A stretch of 39,852 bases of DNA from an uncultured Clostridia bacterium (GTDB lineage Bacteria; Bacillota; Clostridia; TANB77; CAG-508). This document shows, piece by piece, positions 9,535 through 19,339 of this stretch (within the stretch, counting starts at the first letter, position 1; each line of letters opens with the position of its first letter). The notes beneath the pieces are model-generated. The model had not been told where the DNA came from, ran no database searches, and saw nothing but the letters and a program-made list of their open reading frames with translations. Location of the stretch: positions 1 through 39,852 of the forward strand of contig CANQPZ010000011.1 in assembly GCA_947625895.1 (NCBI GenBank), read 5' to 3'. The translations under genes and the position numbers were made by a program.

Positions 9535-10203
9535 ATGGTGAACAATCGGAAGCAATACAACAGCATGAACCAAGGTCAGTTAATCTGGAGGGAAAAGGAA
9601 GAAGAGGATAGAAAGGACGAAAGGGGCAGAATGGATAAGTTGGCAAGAAGAGAAAAAATGGAGCGTACTTTCCACCGAATCAAGATCATCAGTGTTTTAA
9701 GTTTTTTCATTGTGCTTTTCCTTGTTGATGCCTATTGCGTAGTATCGTGCCTTTCCTATTTAAACAGGGCACATGTAGTAACAGAAGTTGGACATGAAAT
9801 TGACATTAGTGAGTACAAACCAAAAGTAGAGAGGTATGACACATCGTGGTTGTTTAATAGAGAAGAGGATGATATTGACTGGAATAGGATAGGGGATTAC
9901 AAAGTAAGGTTTATTCCAAAATTATTTGGGATTAGTCACACATTGACTATTAGTGTGGTTGACACAACGCCTCCTGAGATTATATTAGGCGAAATTGGCG
10001 AAGATGAGTGTTTTTCTAGTATTGATGAAGCTATTTCTCGGGATTTTGTAGTGATCGATAATTATGATGGCAACATTACACAAAATACCAAAGTGGACTA
10101 TTTCAAGAAAGACGGAAGAAACTATTCTATATTCTATACGGTTAAAGATTCATCAGGAAATGAAACAGTTATGAAACAGGACGTAAAGATCGGAAATGCC
10201 TAG
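9535..10203 (+). CDS. Membrane-anchored protein with extracellular DUF5011/HYR-like Ig-fold domain
   Basis: One TM helix (IISVLSFFIVLFLVDAYCVV) and VDTTPPEIILG...VIDNYDGNITQNTKVDYF...YTVKDSSGNETV. Confidence 0.65.
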   Translation: MVNNRKQYNSMNQGQLIWREKEEEDRKDERGRMDKLARREKMERTFHRIKIISVLSFFIVLFLVDAYCVVSCLSYLNRAHVVTEVGHEIDISEYKPKVERYDTSWLFNREEDDIDWNRIGDYKVRFIPKLFGISHTLTISVVDTTPPEIILGEIGEDECFSSIDEAISRDFVVIDNYDGNITQNTKVDYFKKDGRNYSIFYTVKDSSGNETVMKQDVKIGNA

Positions 10204-10243
10204 ACTTATATTCTGGCATGTATTAATTCCAAGTTAGGACTAA

Positions 10244-10281
10244 CAGAAAGCGCGTTTGAGTATTATCAAATGCGCTTTCTG
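10244..10281 (+). terminator. Hairpin terminator
   Basis: CAGAAAGCGCGTTTGA / TCAAATGCGCTTTCTG with one G-T pair. Confidence 0.55.
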
Positions 10282-10379
10282 AATTTATTAAATATCATAA
10301 AGTTTATGTTATTGTAAAAGTTTAAAAAATAAATTAAAATATATTAAATTTAAATCTTTTATGAGAGGTGAAAATTTAG

Positions 10380-10718
10380 ATGATACATCAAATGAAATTG
10401 AAAGCTAAATATTATGATTACATTAAAAATGGAACTAAAAGAATAGAATTAAGATTATATGATGAAAAAAGAAGTAAAATACAAATAGGTGATGAGATAG
10501 AATTCTTCAAAGAACCAGAATTAACTGAAAGCATAAAATTAAAAGTAAGAGGATTGTTAAAATATCAAACATTTATAGATTTGGTAGAAGATATTGATAT
10601 ATCCTTATTAGCAGATAAATCTATAACTAAAGAAGAATTATTAGATATCCTAGAAACATTTTATCCAATTGAGCAACAAAAACAGTATGGAGTTATCGGA
10701 ATACGTTTAGAGAAATAA
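10380..10718 (+). CDS. ASCH domain protein
   Basis: MKLKAKYYDYIKNGTKRIELRLYDEKRSKIQIGDEIEF is typical of ASCH proteins; RBS GAGAGGTG. Confidence 0.75.
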   Translation: MIHQMKLKAKYYDYIKNGTKRIELRLYDEKRSKIQIGDEIEFFKEPELTESIKLKVRGLLKYQTFIDLVEDIDISLLADKSITKEELLDILETFYPIEQQKQYGVIGIRLEK

Positions 10719-10871
10719 GAGAGTGCGCTATTAGAGTGAGTTTACTGGATTTTTTAAAGTCTTTATATTAGAAATATAATATTGATTTTAAATTTTCTTG
10801 TATATATAATTGATATGAAATATATAGACTAATACGTAAATGGCTAAAAAGAATTAAAATTGGAGGTTATT

Positions 10872-11558
10872 ATGGAGGATGAGAAGGCTAAAATAAGAAC
10901 AAATCATTCTAAAAAATTATGTATTGCGTTTCTAGTATTAGGACTTATTGCAATTGCTCTATGTTGGATTCCAGTAGTAGGAATTGTTGCATCAATATTG
11001 GCATTAGTTATCTCAATAGTTTTAAATATAAAAAGAATTAAAAATAAAGGAAAAAGAAATAAATTTATTATAGTAGGAATTGTATGTTGTATACTTGGAA
11101 TTGTTATTAGCTTAGTTAGTACATCATTATTCTTTCATTATTTTAAATCTAATTCAGCAGGAACAGTAGCTAGTTTGATGAGTGATGCGGATAAAGAAGA
11201 TTATAATTCAATGATAAATAAATATATTGGAGATTCAAAAAGTGGTTCTGAAGTACATGAAATGATTCAAGAAATTGTTACTCAAAATAATCAATATATA
11301 GATCAATCTGGAAAATTTATTTGCATAGATGCTAGCAACATAACAGATGCAAATGAAGGTTGGAATAATATAGGTATGAATGCAGATGCTTTTCAAGGTG
11401 GAGAAAATAACTATGTAAATGTTAGTGACTCATCAAGAATGATGAAAGAAGTTTCTAGTAAAATTTCTTCAAGAAAGGATTATATAGTTACTGTTAGTAC
11501 AGATCCGGAAGGATGTACAGACGATATTATTCATATAGTTAAAATTGTGGAAAAATAG
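10872..11558 (+). CDS. Membrane protein with DUF4190-like hydrophobic N-terminal region
   Basis: Two TM helices (LCIAFLVLGLIAIALCWIPVVGIVASILALVISIVLNI; FIIVGIVCCILGIVISLVS); GGAGG precedes the ATG at 10872. Confidence 0.5.
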   Translation: MEDEKAKIRTNHSKKLCIAFLVLGLIAIALCWIPVVGIVASILALVISIVLNIKRIKNKGKRNKFIIVGIVCCILGIVISLVSTSLFFHYFKSNSAGTVASLMSDADKEDYNSMINKYIGDSKSGSEVHEMIQEIVTQNNQYIDQSGKFICIDASNITDANEGWNNIGMNADAFQGGENNYVNVSDSSRMMKEVSSKISSRKDYIVTVSTDPEGCTDDIIHIVKIVEK

Positions 11559-11564
11559 ATAAAA

Positions 11565-11592
11565 AAAAGATACCTTGAAAGGTATCTTTTCT
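11565..11592 (+). terminator. Rho-independent terminator
   Basis: AAAAGATACC TTGAAA GGTATCTTTT. Confidence 0.75.
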
Positions 11593-11624
11593 ATTTGCGG
11601 ATTACATATTTTTTGCTTTTGTTC

Positions 11625-11774
11625 TTAACCTTTATTTTGCTTTTTATCTTTTGTTATTTCTTCAAGTTTTTTAGCTTTTTCTTTTTGCTTATCTAGTGGC
11701 AACCATGCAAATTCAGAACAAACTTGTTCACCATACATGGTTGTATTTGATTTTTCATCTTCATCCTTATACAT
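11625..11774 (-). CDS. Small hydrophilic ORF, 49 aa (absent from supplied ORF track)
   Basis: Reverse-strand translation MYKDEDEKSNTTMYGEQVCSEFAWLPLDKQKEKAKKLEEITKDKKQNKG with upstream AAGGGG. Confidence 0.4.
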   Translation of the reverse strand: MYKDEDEKSNTTMYGEQVCSEFAWLPLDKQKEKAKKLEEITKDKKQNKG

Positions 11775-11838
11775 AGAAAATCCCCTTCTTAAATACTAAT
11801 CTATATTTATATTATTGGGTAAGAATCAAAAATTATAC

Positions 11839-11872
11839 AAAAAATAAGATATGTTTAAACATATCTTATTTT
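11839..11872. terminator. Perfect palindrome, terminator of the downstream minus-strand gene
   Basis: AAAAATAAGATATGTTT / AAACATATCTTATTTTT, 17 bp arms, no spacer. Confidence 0.65.
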
Positions 11873-11878
11873 TTTATT

Positions 11879-13345
11879 TTATGAATTCAGTTCTTTATTT
11901 TTAATATGTTTTTTTACATATTCATATATTTCTTTTAAACCTGGGACAGCCAATATGCATAATAACATTTGGATTGAATACATATATCTATTTTGTGCTT
12001 CAACTAGAATTAATAAAAGTGCAGAACCATGAATTATAATATAAAGCAATATTTGTTTTAGGTTCTTTTTTTTGTTAGTGTCTATTAATCCAAGTGCTAC
12101 TAAAAATGATAAAATAATATAATAATAATTATTTAAATCAATTATATATTTTCTAATTATGTTTGAAACTTTGTAATGTTCATTTATATCAAATGAATAA
12201 GCTGTTATTGATAATCTTGCACTATCTGTATTAAATAAAGTTTTTGCTTTATTCTCAAAAAAATCTTTTTTATAAATATCACTAGTTCCATCTTTAATAG
12301 TTGTAATTAATTCTGACATTATTTCTTTATTTGCTTTATTATAATCATAATCATATTTTTTTATTGCATCAAAATACATACCATAAATTTCATCCGAATA
12401 ATGACCATTACCACGAAGTCCTACATTAAGGTAACATGGTATGGTATTCCTATCAACCTTATCTTTAATTATTTGATCTATTCCTGTGAAGATTATATTT
12501 TGAGTTGATATGAAAGAGATAATTATTATTACTATGCTTATAAATTTAGATAATATTTCTTTTTTTATATTCAAACCATCTTTCTTAAAATTATTTAAAA
12601 AATAATATATTGCAAATGCGATTATTAATACAGGTGCAAAATTCTTGAAAAATGAACTTAATGCAAGAATTAGTCCAATTAATAACAAAGAAAGTAAAGA
12701 TATGATTTTATTTTTCTTATTATTTTTTTCCAATATTAAAAAGATATAAATTGCTAGTAATATTAATAATATTCCTAAATGTTCTTGAGTAAATATTAAT
12801 GTATATAAAATATTTGCAGGCCAGAAAATATAAATTAATGCAGCAATAAATCCATATTTAGGATTGTCAAATATTAAATTAGTTACTTTATATACTAAGA
12901 CTGAAACGATAGTTAAAATAATTGCATTTGTTATTAAGGCAACTATTTGTGCATTACCCAAAACTTTATATATAAGATTAAGCAAGAAAGGCCATAATAT
13001 CCAATGGTTATATACTCTGTGGTAGTCAAACATGAAATTTAAAGATTGTGATGTTCTTAAAGCAGTACGAAAATCTGACACTTGTGATATATAAGAGTTA
13101 AATAAAAATACTGTGCCTAACCTAGTTATTAAAGCTAATAATAGTATTATAGGTAAGTAATATTTTTTATTAATCTTTATATTAATCTTTTGATTAATAT
13201 ATTTTATTTTTACTAAAAATAAAATGGCGATAACTGCGCAAAATATTATTATTGGTTTTAAGTCTGTTATTCCATAAGATATAGGGTAGATTAAAACTAA
13301 TATTGAAAAAATTAAAACTAGAAAATTTAAAATTTTATTTTTCAT
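11879..13345 (-). CDS. Polytopic membrane protein, GT-C / dolichyl-phosphate-mannose-type glycosyltransferase-like
   Basis: Many TM helices; N-terminal lumenal-type loop SQVSDFRTALRTSQSLNFMFDYHRVYNHWILWPFLL, as in GT39-like proteins. Confidence 0.55.
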   Translation of the reverse strand: MKNKILNFLVLIFSILVLIYPISYGITDLKPIIIFCAVIAILFLVKIKYINQKINIKINKKYYLPIILLLALITRLGTVFLFNSYISQVSDFRTALRTSQSLNFMFDYHRVYNHWILWPFLLNLIYKVLGNAQIVALITNAIILTIVSVLVYKVTNLIFDNPKYGFIAALIYIFWPANILYTLIFTQEHLGILLILLAIYIFLILEKNNKKNKIISLLSLLLIGLILALSSFFKNFAPVLIIAFAIYYFLNNFKKDGLNIKKEILSKFISIVIIIISFISTQNIIFTGIDQIIKDKVDRNTIPCYLNVGLRGNGHYSDEIYGMYFDAIKKYDYDYNKANKEIMSELITTIKDGTSDIYKKDFFENKAKTLFNTDSARLSITAYSFDINEHYKVSNIIRKYIIDLNNYYYIILSFLVALGLIDTNKKKNLKQILLYIIIHGSALLLILVEAQNRYMYSIQMLLCILAVPGLKEIYEYVKKHIKNKELNS

Positions 13346-13493
13346 TTTTAACTCCTCATTGATTTTTTGTTCAATATTTAAATGTATTTTCCATATTATT
13401 TTGTTCTATAATTTTTTCATTAATATCTTAACATAAAAATTAATGCTTGCATATAAATATTATTATTTTCTATCTACTATAAAATATAAAAAG

Positions 13494-13535
13494 AAAATAC
13501 CAGTATTTTAAGTATAACTAAAATACTGGTATTTT
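13494..13535 (-). terminator. Terminator downstream of tRNA-Arg
   Basis: AAAATACCAGTATTTTA / TAAAATACTGGTATTTT, perfect 17-bp arms. Confidence 0.75.
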
Positions 13536-13611
13536 GGTGAACCAGGAGGGGTTCGAACCCCCGACCCCGCGCTTAGAAGGCGCGTGCTCTATCCAACTGA
13601 GCTACTGATCC
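13535..13611 (-). tRNA. tRNA-Arg, anticodon TCT
   Basis: Reverse complement GGATCAGTAGCTCAGTTGGATAGAGCACGCGCCTTCTAAGCGCGGGGTCGGGGGTTCGAACCCCTCCTGGTTCACCA folds as a cloverleaf; loop CTTCTAA; encoded CCA. Confidence 0.95.
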
Positions 13612-13736
13612 AGAACGCTTTATAGTATATATTGTTTTGCCTCATTTGTCAATACTTTTACAATATTTATTTTGCAAATTTATTTACAAAATACTTGCTT
13701 TTTGGTATATTATCATCGTTGAAATAGGAGGCTATT

Positions 13737-14369
13737 ATGTTAAATTTTGATAGCATTATTTTTGATTTAGATGGAACTTTGTGGGATACTTTACAAAGTT
13801 CGGTTGATATTTTAGCAGAATTCAAAAAGAAACATTCTGATATAACAAAAGATTTAACACCTGAAATTGTTAGATCTTGAATGGGATTATCTTTTAAAGA
13901 TATTGTAGATAAATATTATGGATATCTAGATAGGAAAACAGCTGAAAAATATGTTAGAGAAGTTTTTGATGAGGATGTAAAAAAATTAACAAAAGATGGT
14001 GCTGTTTTATATAAAGGTGTTGAAAAAACAATAAAAGACTTATCATCATATTGCAAATTATACATTGTAAGTAACTGTCAAGAAGGATATATTGAAGCAT
14101 TTTTATCTACTAGTAAATTAGGAAAATATTTTGATGATTTTGAATCTAATGGAAGAACTAAATTAGAAAAAGGGGATAACATTAAGTTACTAATAGAAAG
14201 AAATAATTGCAAAAGGCCTGTTTATGTCGGTGATACTATAAAGGATAAAGAAGCGGCTGAAGAAGCAAAGATTCCTTTTGTTTTTGCTTCCTATGGTTTT
14301 GGTAATGTTGAGAAATATGATTATAAAATAGATTCTTTTAGTGATCTTTCAAAGATTGTTATTAATTAA
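13737..14369 (+). pseudogene. HAD-family hydrolase (phosphoglycolate phosphatase-like) interrupted by in-frame TGA at 13878-13880
   Basis: MLNFDSIIFDLDGTLWDTLQSSVDILAEFKKKHSDITKDLTPEIVRS*MGLSFKDIVDKYY...YIVSNCQEGYIEAFL...RPVYVGDTIKDKEAAEEAKIPFVFASYGFG; frame is open from 13737 except for the TGA. Confidence 0.8.
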
Positions 14370-14384
14370 TATCTTATTTATCTA

Positions 14385-14413
14385 TTGATATTTTAAGCAA
14401 AATACTCTATAAT
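14385..14413 (+). promoter_or_regulatory. Sigma-A-type promoter upstream of tRNA-Arg(ACG)
   Basis: TTGATA (14385-14390), 17-bp spacer, TATAAT (14408-14413). Confidence 0.75.
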
Positions 14414-14446
14414 GTACGAAGTGATATTTTTTATCTAAAAATATAT

Positions 14447-14523
14447 GCACCAGTAGCTTAGCTGGATAGAGCACTCGGCTACGAACCGAGAGGTCGGGGA
14501 TTCGAATTCCTCCTGGTGCACCA
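14447..14523 (+). tRNA. tRNA-Arg, anticodon ACG
   Basis: GCACCAG...CTCGG CTACGAA CCGAG...TTCGAAT...CTGGTGCACCA; encoded CCA. Confidence 0.95.
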
Positions 14524-14550
14524 GATATATTAAAAATATTAAATACAATT

Positions 14551-14653
14551 TTATCAAGAGTGGACGAGAGAATCGGCTTTATGACTCCACAGCAACCTAT
14601 TGAATTAGGTGCTAATACCGACAAAGTTACAATAATTGTGCTTTGAATGATAA
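14551..14653 (+). promoter_or_regulatory. SAM-I (S-box) riboswitch
   Basis: TTATCAAGAGTGGACGAGAGAATCGGCTTTATGACTCCACAGCAACC...GGTGCTAATACCGAC...TGATAA; P1 ends TTATCA/TGATAA pair; upstream of metK. Confidence 0.9.
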
Positions 14654-14672
14654 TTTATTTACAAATTATTAG

Positions 14673-14701
14673 GCTCTGTACAATTTGTACAGAGCTTTTT
14701 T
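14673..14701 (+). terminator. Riboswitch-controlled terminator of metK leader
   Basis: GCTCTGTACAATTTGTACAGAGC followed by TTTTTT. Confidence 0.85.
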
Positions 14702-14723
14702 GAATAAGAAAGGATGAATAATA

Positions 14724-15866
14724 ATGAGAAAATTTTTTACTTCAGAAAGTGTAACAGAGGGACATCCAGATAAATTATGTGATTATATTTCAGATAGTGT
14801 TTTGGATAGTTTTTTGAGTCAAGATAAAAATGCAAGAGTTGCATGTGAGGTCGTTGCTGGTAAAGGAGTAATATTTGTAACAGGTGAAGTAACATCAATT
14901 GCAAATGTTGATATAGAACAAGTTGTAAGAAATGCAATTAAAGGAATTGGTTACTTCGGAAAAGATACAGATATTGATTATAAAACTTGCAATATAATTA
15001 TTAATATGTCAAAACAATCCACAGATATTGCATTAGGTGTGGATTCATCACTAGAAGATAAAGAAGGAGAGAAAGTAGAATCTGAAGGTGCTGGAGATCA
15101 AGGATTAATGTTTGGTTTTGCCTGTGATGAAACTAAAGAATTGATGCCTTTACCTATTTCGTTAGCTCATAAATTAGCAAGAAGATTAAGTGAAGTTAGA
15201 AAAAACAAAATAATAGACTATTTAGGAGCAGATGGTAAAGTTCAGGTTACAGTAGAGTATGAAGATGATAAACCTATAAGAGTTGATACTATTGTTGTTT
15301 CTACACAACATAAAGATGGAATTGAACATGAAATTATAGAAAAAGACATAAAAGAAAAAGTTATTAATTTTATTGTTCCAAATGATTTATTAGATAAGAA
15401 TACAAAATATTTTATTAATCCTACAGGAAGATTTGTTATTGGAGGACCACTTGGAGATAGTGGATTAACTGGAAGAAAAATAATTGTAGATACTTATGGT
15501 GGATATAGTCGTCATGGTGGAGGCGCTTTTTCTGGAAAAGATCCAACAAAAGTTGATAGATCAGCTGCTTATATGGCAAGACATATTGCAAAAAATGTTG
15601 TTGCAAATGGATATGCAAGAAAATGTGAAGTACAATTTGCATATAGTATTGGTGTTGCAAGACCTGTTTCTATTTATATTGATACTTTTGGAACTGGAAC
15701 TATACCAGAAGAAGAGATAGTTGAGAAGATAAATAAAAAATTTGACTTAACACCTAGGGGAATAATAAATTATTTAGATTTACAAAAACCAATTTTCACG
15801 CAAACGACTAATTATGGACATTTTGGAAAAGAAAATTTGGCTTGGGAAAAAATTGTTAAGATGTAA
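14724..15866 (+). CDS. metK: S-adenosylmethionine synthetase
   Basis: [70 protein letters not shown]. Confidence 0.97.
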   Translation: MRKFFTSESVTEGHPDKLCDYISDSVLDSFLSQDKNARVACEVVAGKGVIFVTGEVTSIANVDIEQVVRNAIKGIGYFGKDTDIDYKTCNIIINMSKQSTDIALGVDSSLEDKEGEKVESEGAGDQGLMFGFACDETKELMPLPISLAHKLARRLSEVRKNKIIDYLGADGKVQVTVEYEDDKPIRVDTIVVSTQHKDGIEHEIIEKDIKEKVINFIVPNDLLDKNTKYFINPTGRFVIGGPLGDSGLTGRKIIVDTYGGYSRHGGGAFSGKDPTKVDRSAAYMARHIAKNVVANGYARKCEVQFAYSIGVARPVSIYIDTFGTGTIPEEEIVEKINKKFDLTPRGIINYLDLQKPIFTQTTNYGHFGKENLAWEKIVKM

Positions 15867-15897
15867 AAAAATCAGACTTTAAAAGTCTGATTTTTTT
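15865..15897. terminator. Bidirectional terminator between metK and the convergent gene
   Basis: AAAAAATCAGACTTT / AAAGTCTGATTTTTT. Confidence 0.75.
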
Positions 15898-17003
15898 GCT
15901 ATTTGTGTTCCAAAAATAAATTCTTTTAATGATCTAAAAATTTTTTGTACTTTTGATAATTTGTTATTTGTTAAAAGTATTGGTAAATTTTCACTATTTG
16001 GTTGAGGTATGTTTAAAACTTTGCCATACTTGATAATTTGGCCTTTTTTCTCATTTATACCAATTAATATTTTAGTACAGAATTTATTATAAAATGTATA
16101 ATTATCAGAAATGATTAGGAGTTTTTTATATTCTTCTAATTCTTGTTCAAACTGTTTTATTTCTTCTAAAGTGCATAAGTGTGACAGTTTTTTCTTAAAG
16201 CAAGAAGAAAGTATTTTATTTTGTGTTTTTTCTACTATATTTATTATTTGTTTCTTCTGAATTTCAATTTGCATTCTTAATGATTTTAATTTTAGTTCAG
16301 AAGAATCTTCAGTTTCAAACTTTTGAGATAAAATTGCTAAGTCTGTTTCTAAATTTAGTAACTTATCAAATGAAAGTGCTATATCATTATAAACCTCAGA
16401 AGAACTGGCTTCTGTAAATGCCTTTTCAAACGTTGATGTACCATAAAGAGTGCTAAAATATAAAGCTTCTTTTCCTGTAAAGAAAAGCATTTGATTAATT
16501 AGTGCACATTCTATTGGATAATATTCAGGACTTTCTGTTGAAAGTGATAAACCATAATATGTTACGTTTTCTTTTTGAGATGATTGTGTTCTTGAGGCAA
16601 CTAATTGAGTTGCAGCTTCATTTAATGCTAGTCCAATTTGTGTATTTAAATCATATAATCCTAATTTTACTAATTTTCCTTTTTGATCTTTTGTCTCTTG
16701 CATATAATGTATGCATTCATGAATTGCGGGTATATCCATTTTATCTAAATCTAAATTTTCATTAAAAAATATAGAGTTATTTCCATATACGTATTTTGCA
16801 CTAGTACAATTATCTTGCATTTTTGCAGTATACATATTAAGTCTGGATATTTGTATAAATAGATCACTTTGAGATAAGTGCAAATCTGGAAAGGCATTAC
16901 ACAATTTTTCAGAGATGTATGATGCAATCTTATTAATTTGCATTGTATCTAATTTTTTTATATTTTCTAAGCCTTCTTTTCGCAATAAAAATGTTATTCC
17001 CAT
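15879..17003 (-). CDS. Uncharacterised protein with HExxH motif
   Basis: DMDIPAIHECIHYMQE followed by an all-helical, charged C-terminal region; GGAG RBS upstream. Confidence 0.5.
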   Translation of the reverse strand: MGITFLLRKEGLENIKKLDTMQINKIASYISEKLCNAFPDLHLSQSDLFIQISRLNMYTAKMQDNCTSAKYVYGNNSIFFNENLDLDKMDIPAIHECIHYMQETKDQKGKLVKLGLYDLNTQIGLALNEAATQLVASRTQSSQKENVTYYGLSLSTESPEYYPIECALINQMLFFTGKEALYFSTLYGTSTFEKAFTEASSSEVYNDIALSFDKLLNLETDLAILSQKFETEDSSELKLKSLRMQIEIQKKQIINIVEKTQNKILSSCFKKKLSHLCTLEEIKQFEQELEEYKKLLIISDNYTFYNKFCTKILIGINEKKGQIIKYGKVLNIPQPNSENLPILLTNNKLSKVQKIFRSLKEFIFGTQIAKKSDF

Positions 17004-17326
17004 TTGTTCTCCTTAAAATCTTTCGTATGAAATCATTATACTAACTTTAAATTGCAAAGGGTATAACAGATTGTTTAAGAAAGTATTACGAAAAGATTAC
17101 TTAGAAAATTTTGACCTCCAAAAGCAAGTAGCACTAAGAAAAATGGCATTTTGTAAATTAAAAGAAATAAAAAATTAACAAAATAAAAAAAATAGGTATA
17201 AAGGAGAATATCCCTAAGATTTATTTTGTATTATTATAATTTTTCAATTAATAAACATATTGATTTTTATATATTAAATGTTGATAATTTGTTCAAATAA
17301 TATTTGAGTTTTAAGGAGAAATTACT

Positions 17327-19273
17327 ATGAAAAACAAAAGGAAATTAGTCATTCTTCTATTGGCAATTTTTATTCTTATATTAGGCAGTAAAAATCTACT
17401 TGCTGCTTCTGTAGAAAATGTCCAATTAGAAGGCGAAGGAATATTAAATTATACGAATAATCCATTTAATCCATTTTATTCAACTTCTAAGAGGGATGAA
17501 AGCCATATAAGTAATAGAATAAGTAGTTTATTCAATAGAGTTGTTGCTGCTACATTACCTTCAAGTTATAGGACTGAAGGACTTACAGTAAAAAATCAAG
17601 GAGAAACTGGTGAATGCTGGGCATTTGCTTATACATCAGCAATTGAAGCGTATAATTTAACTCATAATGGAAGTACTAAAATTTTTTCTCCTAGACACAT
17701 TGATTACTCTTGTAGTAAAAGTTTTACTGAATCTGTAGATTCAAGTAAATATTTTAATAGGGAAGTAACAGATGGAGCAGGAAATTACTTTTTAGCTTCT
17801 GCATATGCTGCATCTAGAAAAGGTCCTGTATTGGAATCTGATATGCCTTTTTCTGAAACTTTAAACAAGATATCAATTAATGATTTAAATAAAGAAAGGC
17901 AAAAACAAATTGAGGATTATGTAATATTTGATAGTGTTTATAAAAAATATACAGGAAGTCAAGTCTCATACTATATGGATCCTACTTGCACAATGCCATA
18001 TAATAATATAGAAGGTTTTAGAAATCAAGTAAAACAACAAATAAAAGAAAATGGTGCTGTATTGACATGTATATTTCAAACAGTGCGAGATAGTGATGTA
18101 TTAGTAAAACAAGATGAATACGGTGTAAATCATGGAGTTTGTATTGTTGGATGGAATGATACATATCAAGCTGCTGGTTGGGACAAACCTGGAGCATATA
18201 TAGCAATAAATTCTTATACTGAAGAAAGTTTTTATGATGGTTATATTTACATATCATATGATGATATATATGTAGAAGAAAATTTATTTGGAATTACAGC
18301 TGTATCAGATGTAGATACAACAAATGTATATGAATATGATGAATTAGGAACTACAGGTGGTGCAACTGGTGAAGACATTGCAGAAGAATGTAGTCAAACA
18401 GAAGAAATAACAGCAGTTAATGTTTTTAATAGAGAAAGTGTAGGAAAAGATGAATTACTAACAGAAGTTGGGGTAGCAAACTGGAGTTATCAAAAAGCGG
18501 AAGTTTATTTTACAGAAGAATTTTCATCTGATAGTGGTGATGAATTACCTAAAAATTGGAAACTTATAGGATCAACAGATACGATGGGCCCTGGATTTAA
18601 GACGATTAGATTAAGCAAACCTACTAAACTTACTAAAGATAAATATGCTATAGCTGTAAGATTTATAGAAGACAATGTTGAAAAACAAGCTTCTGTAGCT
18701 TTGGAAATGCCACTTTCTAGCAATAATTGGTGGGCAAATGTAAAAGGAAATAAAGGGGAATCATTTATAGTTATAGATAAGTTTAATACTAATGGTGGTA
18801 ATACATTTTATATGCTTGGATCTAGAGGTAATTATTATAATAATTGTGTAAAAGGTTATACAACAATTTCAAGTGATATATCTTCTAGCGTTTATGAAAT
18901 AAGAGGTTCAATAGTAACAAAAGTTGATCTTAATACATCATTAGAAGATTTTAAGAGCAAAATAACTGTTCCAGAAGGTAAAGAATATAAAGTAGTAGAT
19001 TCAGAAGGACATGAAGTTTCTGAAAATGATGCTGTTCTAAAAACAGGAGATAAAGTTGTTATTGATTCTAAAGAATATGTTATTTCTGTTAGAGGAGATG
19101 TTACAGGTGACGGAGTAGGAGATATTCTTGATTTAGCAAGAATTCGTGCACATGCTGTAGGAAGAAAAGGATACATACTTACTGGTGCAAGCTTGTATGC
19201 AGCAGACTTGAGCTCAGATAGTCAAGTTGATATTCTGGATATTGTCAGAATGAGGAGAATTTGTGTTGAATAA
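17327..19273 (+). CDS. Secreted papain-like (C1) cysteine protease with C-terminal type I-like dockerin
   Basis: Signal peptide; VKNQGETGECWAFAYTSAIE (Cys), NHGVCIVGWNDTY (His), AINSYTEE (Asn); dockerin DVTGDGVGDILDLARIRAHAVG...AADLSSDSQVDILDIVRMRRICVE. Confidence 0.85.
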   Translation: MKNKRKLVILLLAIFILILGSKNLLAASVENVQLEGEGILNYTNNPFNPFYSTSKRDESHISNRISSLFNRVVAATLPSSYRTEGLTVKNQGETGECWAFAYTSAIEAYNLTHNGSTKIFSPRHIDYSCSKSFTESVDSSKYFNREVTDGAGNYFLASAYAASRKGPVLESDMPFSETLNKISINDLNKERQKQIEDYVIFDSVYKKYTGSQVSYYMDPTCTMPYNNIEGFRNQVKQQIKENGAVLTCIFQTVRDSDVLVKQDEYGVNHGVCIVGWNDTYQAAGWDKPGAYIAINSYTEESFYDGYIYISYDDIYVEENLFGITAVSDVDTTNVYEYDELGTTGGATGEDIAEECSQTEEITAVNVFNRESVGKDELLTEVGVANWSYQKAEVYFTEEFSSDSGDELPKNWKLIGSTDTMGPGFKTIRLSKPTKLTKDKYAIAVRFIEDNVEKQASVALEMPLSSNNWWANVKGNKGESFIVIDKFNTNGGNTFYMLGSRGNYYNNCVKGYTTISSDISSSVYEIRGSIVTKVDLNTSLEDFKSKITVPEGKEYKVVDSEGHEVSENDAVLKTGDKVVIDSKEYVISVRGDVTGDGVGDILDLARIRAHAVGRKGYILTGASLYAADLSSDSQVDILDIVRMRRICVE

Positions 19274-19284
19274 AAATAAAGGGG

Positions 19285-19313
19285 TTGACGTAATACCTAA
19301 AAAATAGTATAAT
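19285..19313 (+). promoter_or_regulatory. Sigma-A-type promoter of the cohesin gene
   Basis: TTGACG (19285-19290), 17-bp spacer, TATAAT (19308-19313). Confidence 0.75.
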
Positions 19314-19339
19314 ATAAAGAGTTAAAGGAGAAATTTTAA

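Noticed and set aside
13881-13927. Possible bacterial SECIS hairpin after the HAD TGA
   Set aside because: Only weak AT-only stems (ATCTT/AAGAT, TTATCT/AGATAA) without a recognisable SECIS loop
14382-14624. Minus-strand ORF of 80 aa (…GAPGGIRIPDLSVRSRVLYPAKLL…)
   Set aside because: It is antisense translation of tRNA-Arg and the SAM riboswitch, a well-known spurious ORF type
17070-17178. Short open frame LFKKVLRKDYLENFDLQKQVALRKMAFCKLKEIKN before the protease gene
   Set aside because: No convincing start or RBS; could be a chance frame in AT-rich DNA
18018-19176. Minus-strand ORFs opposite the C1 protease gene
   Set aside because: Antisense of a strongly supported protein; no RBS
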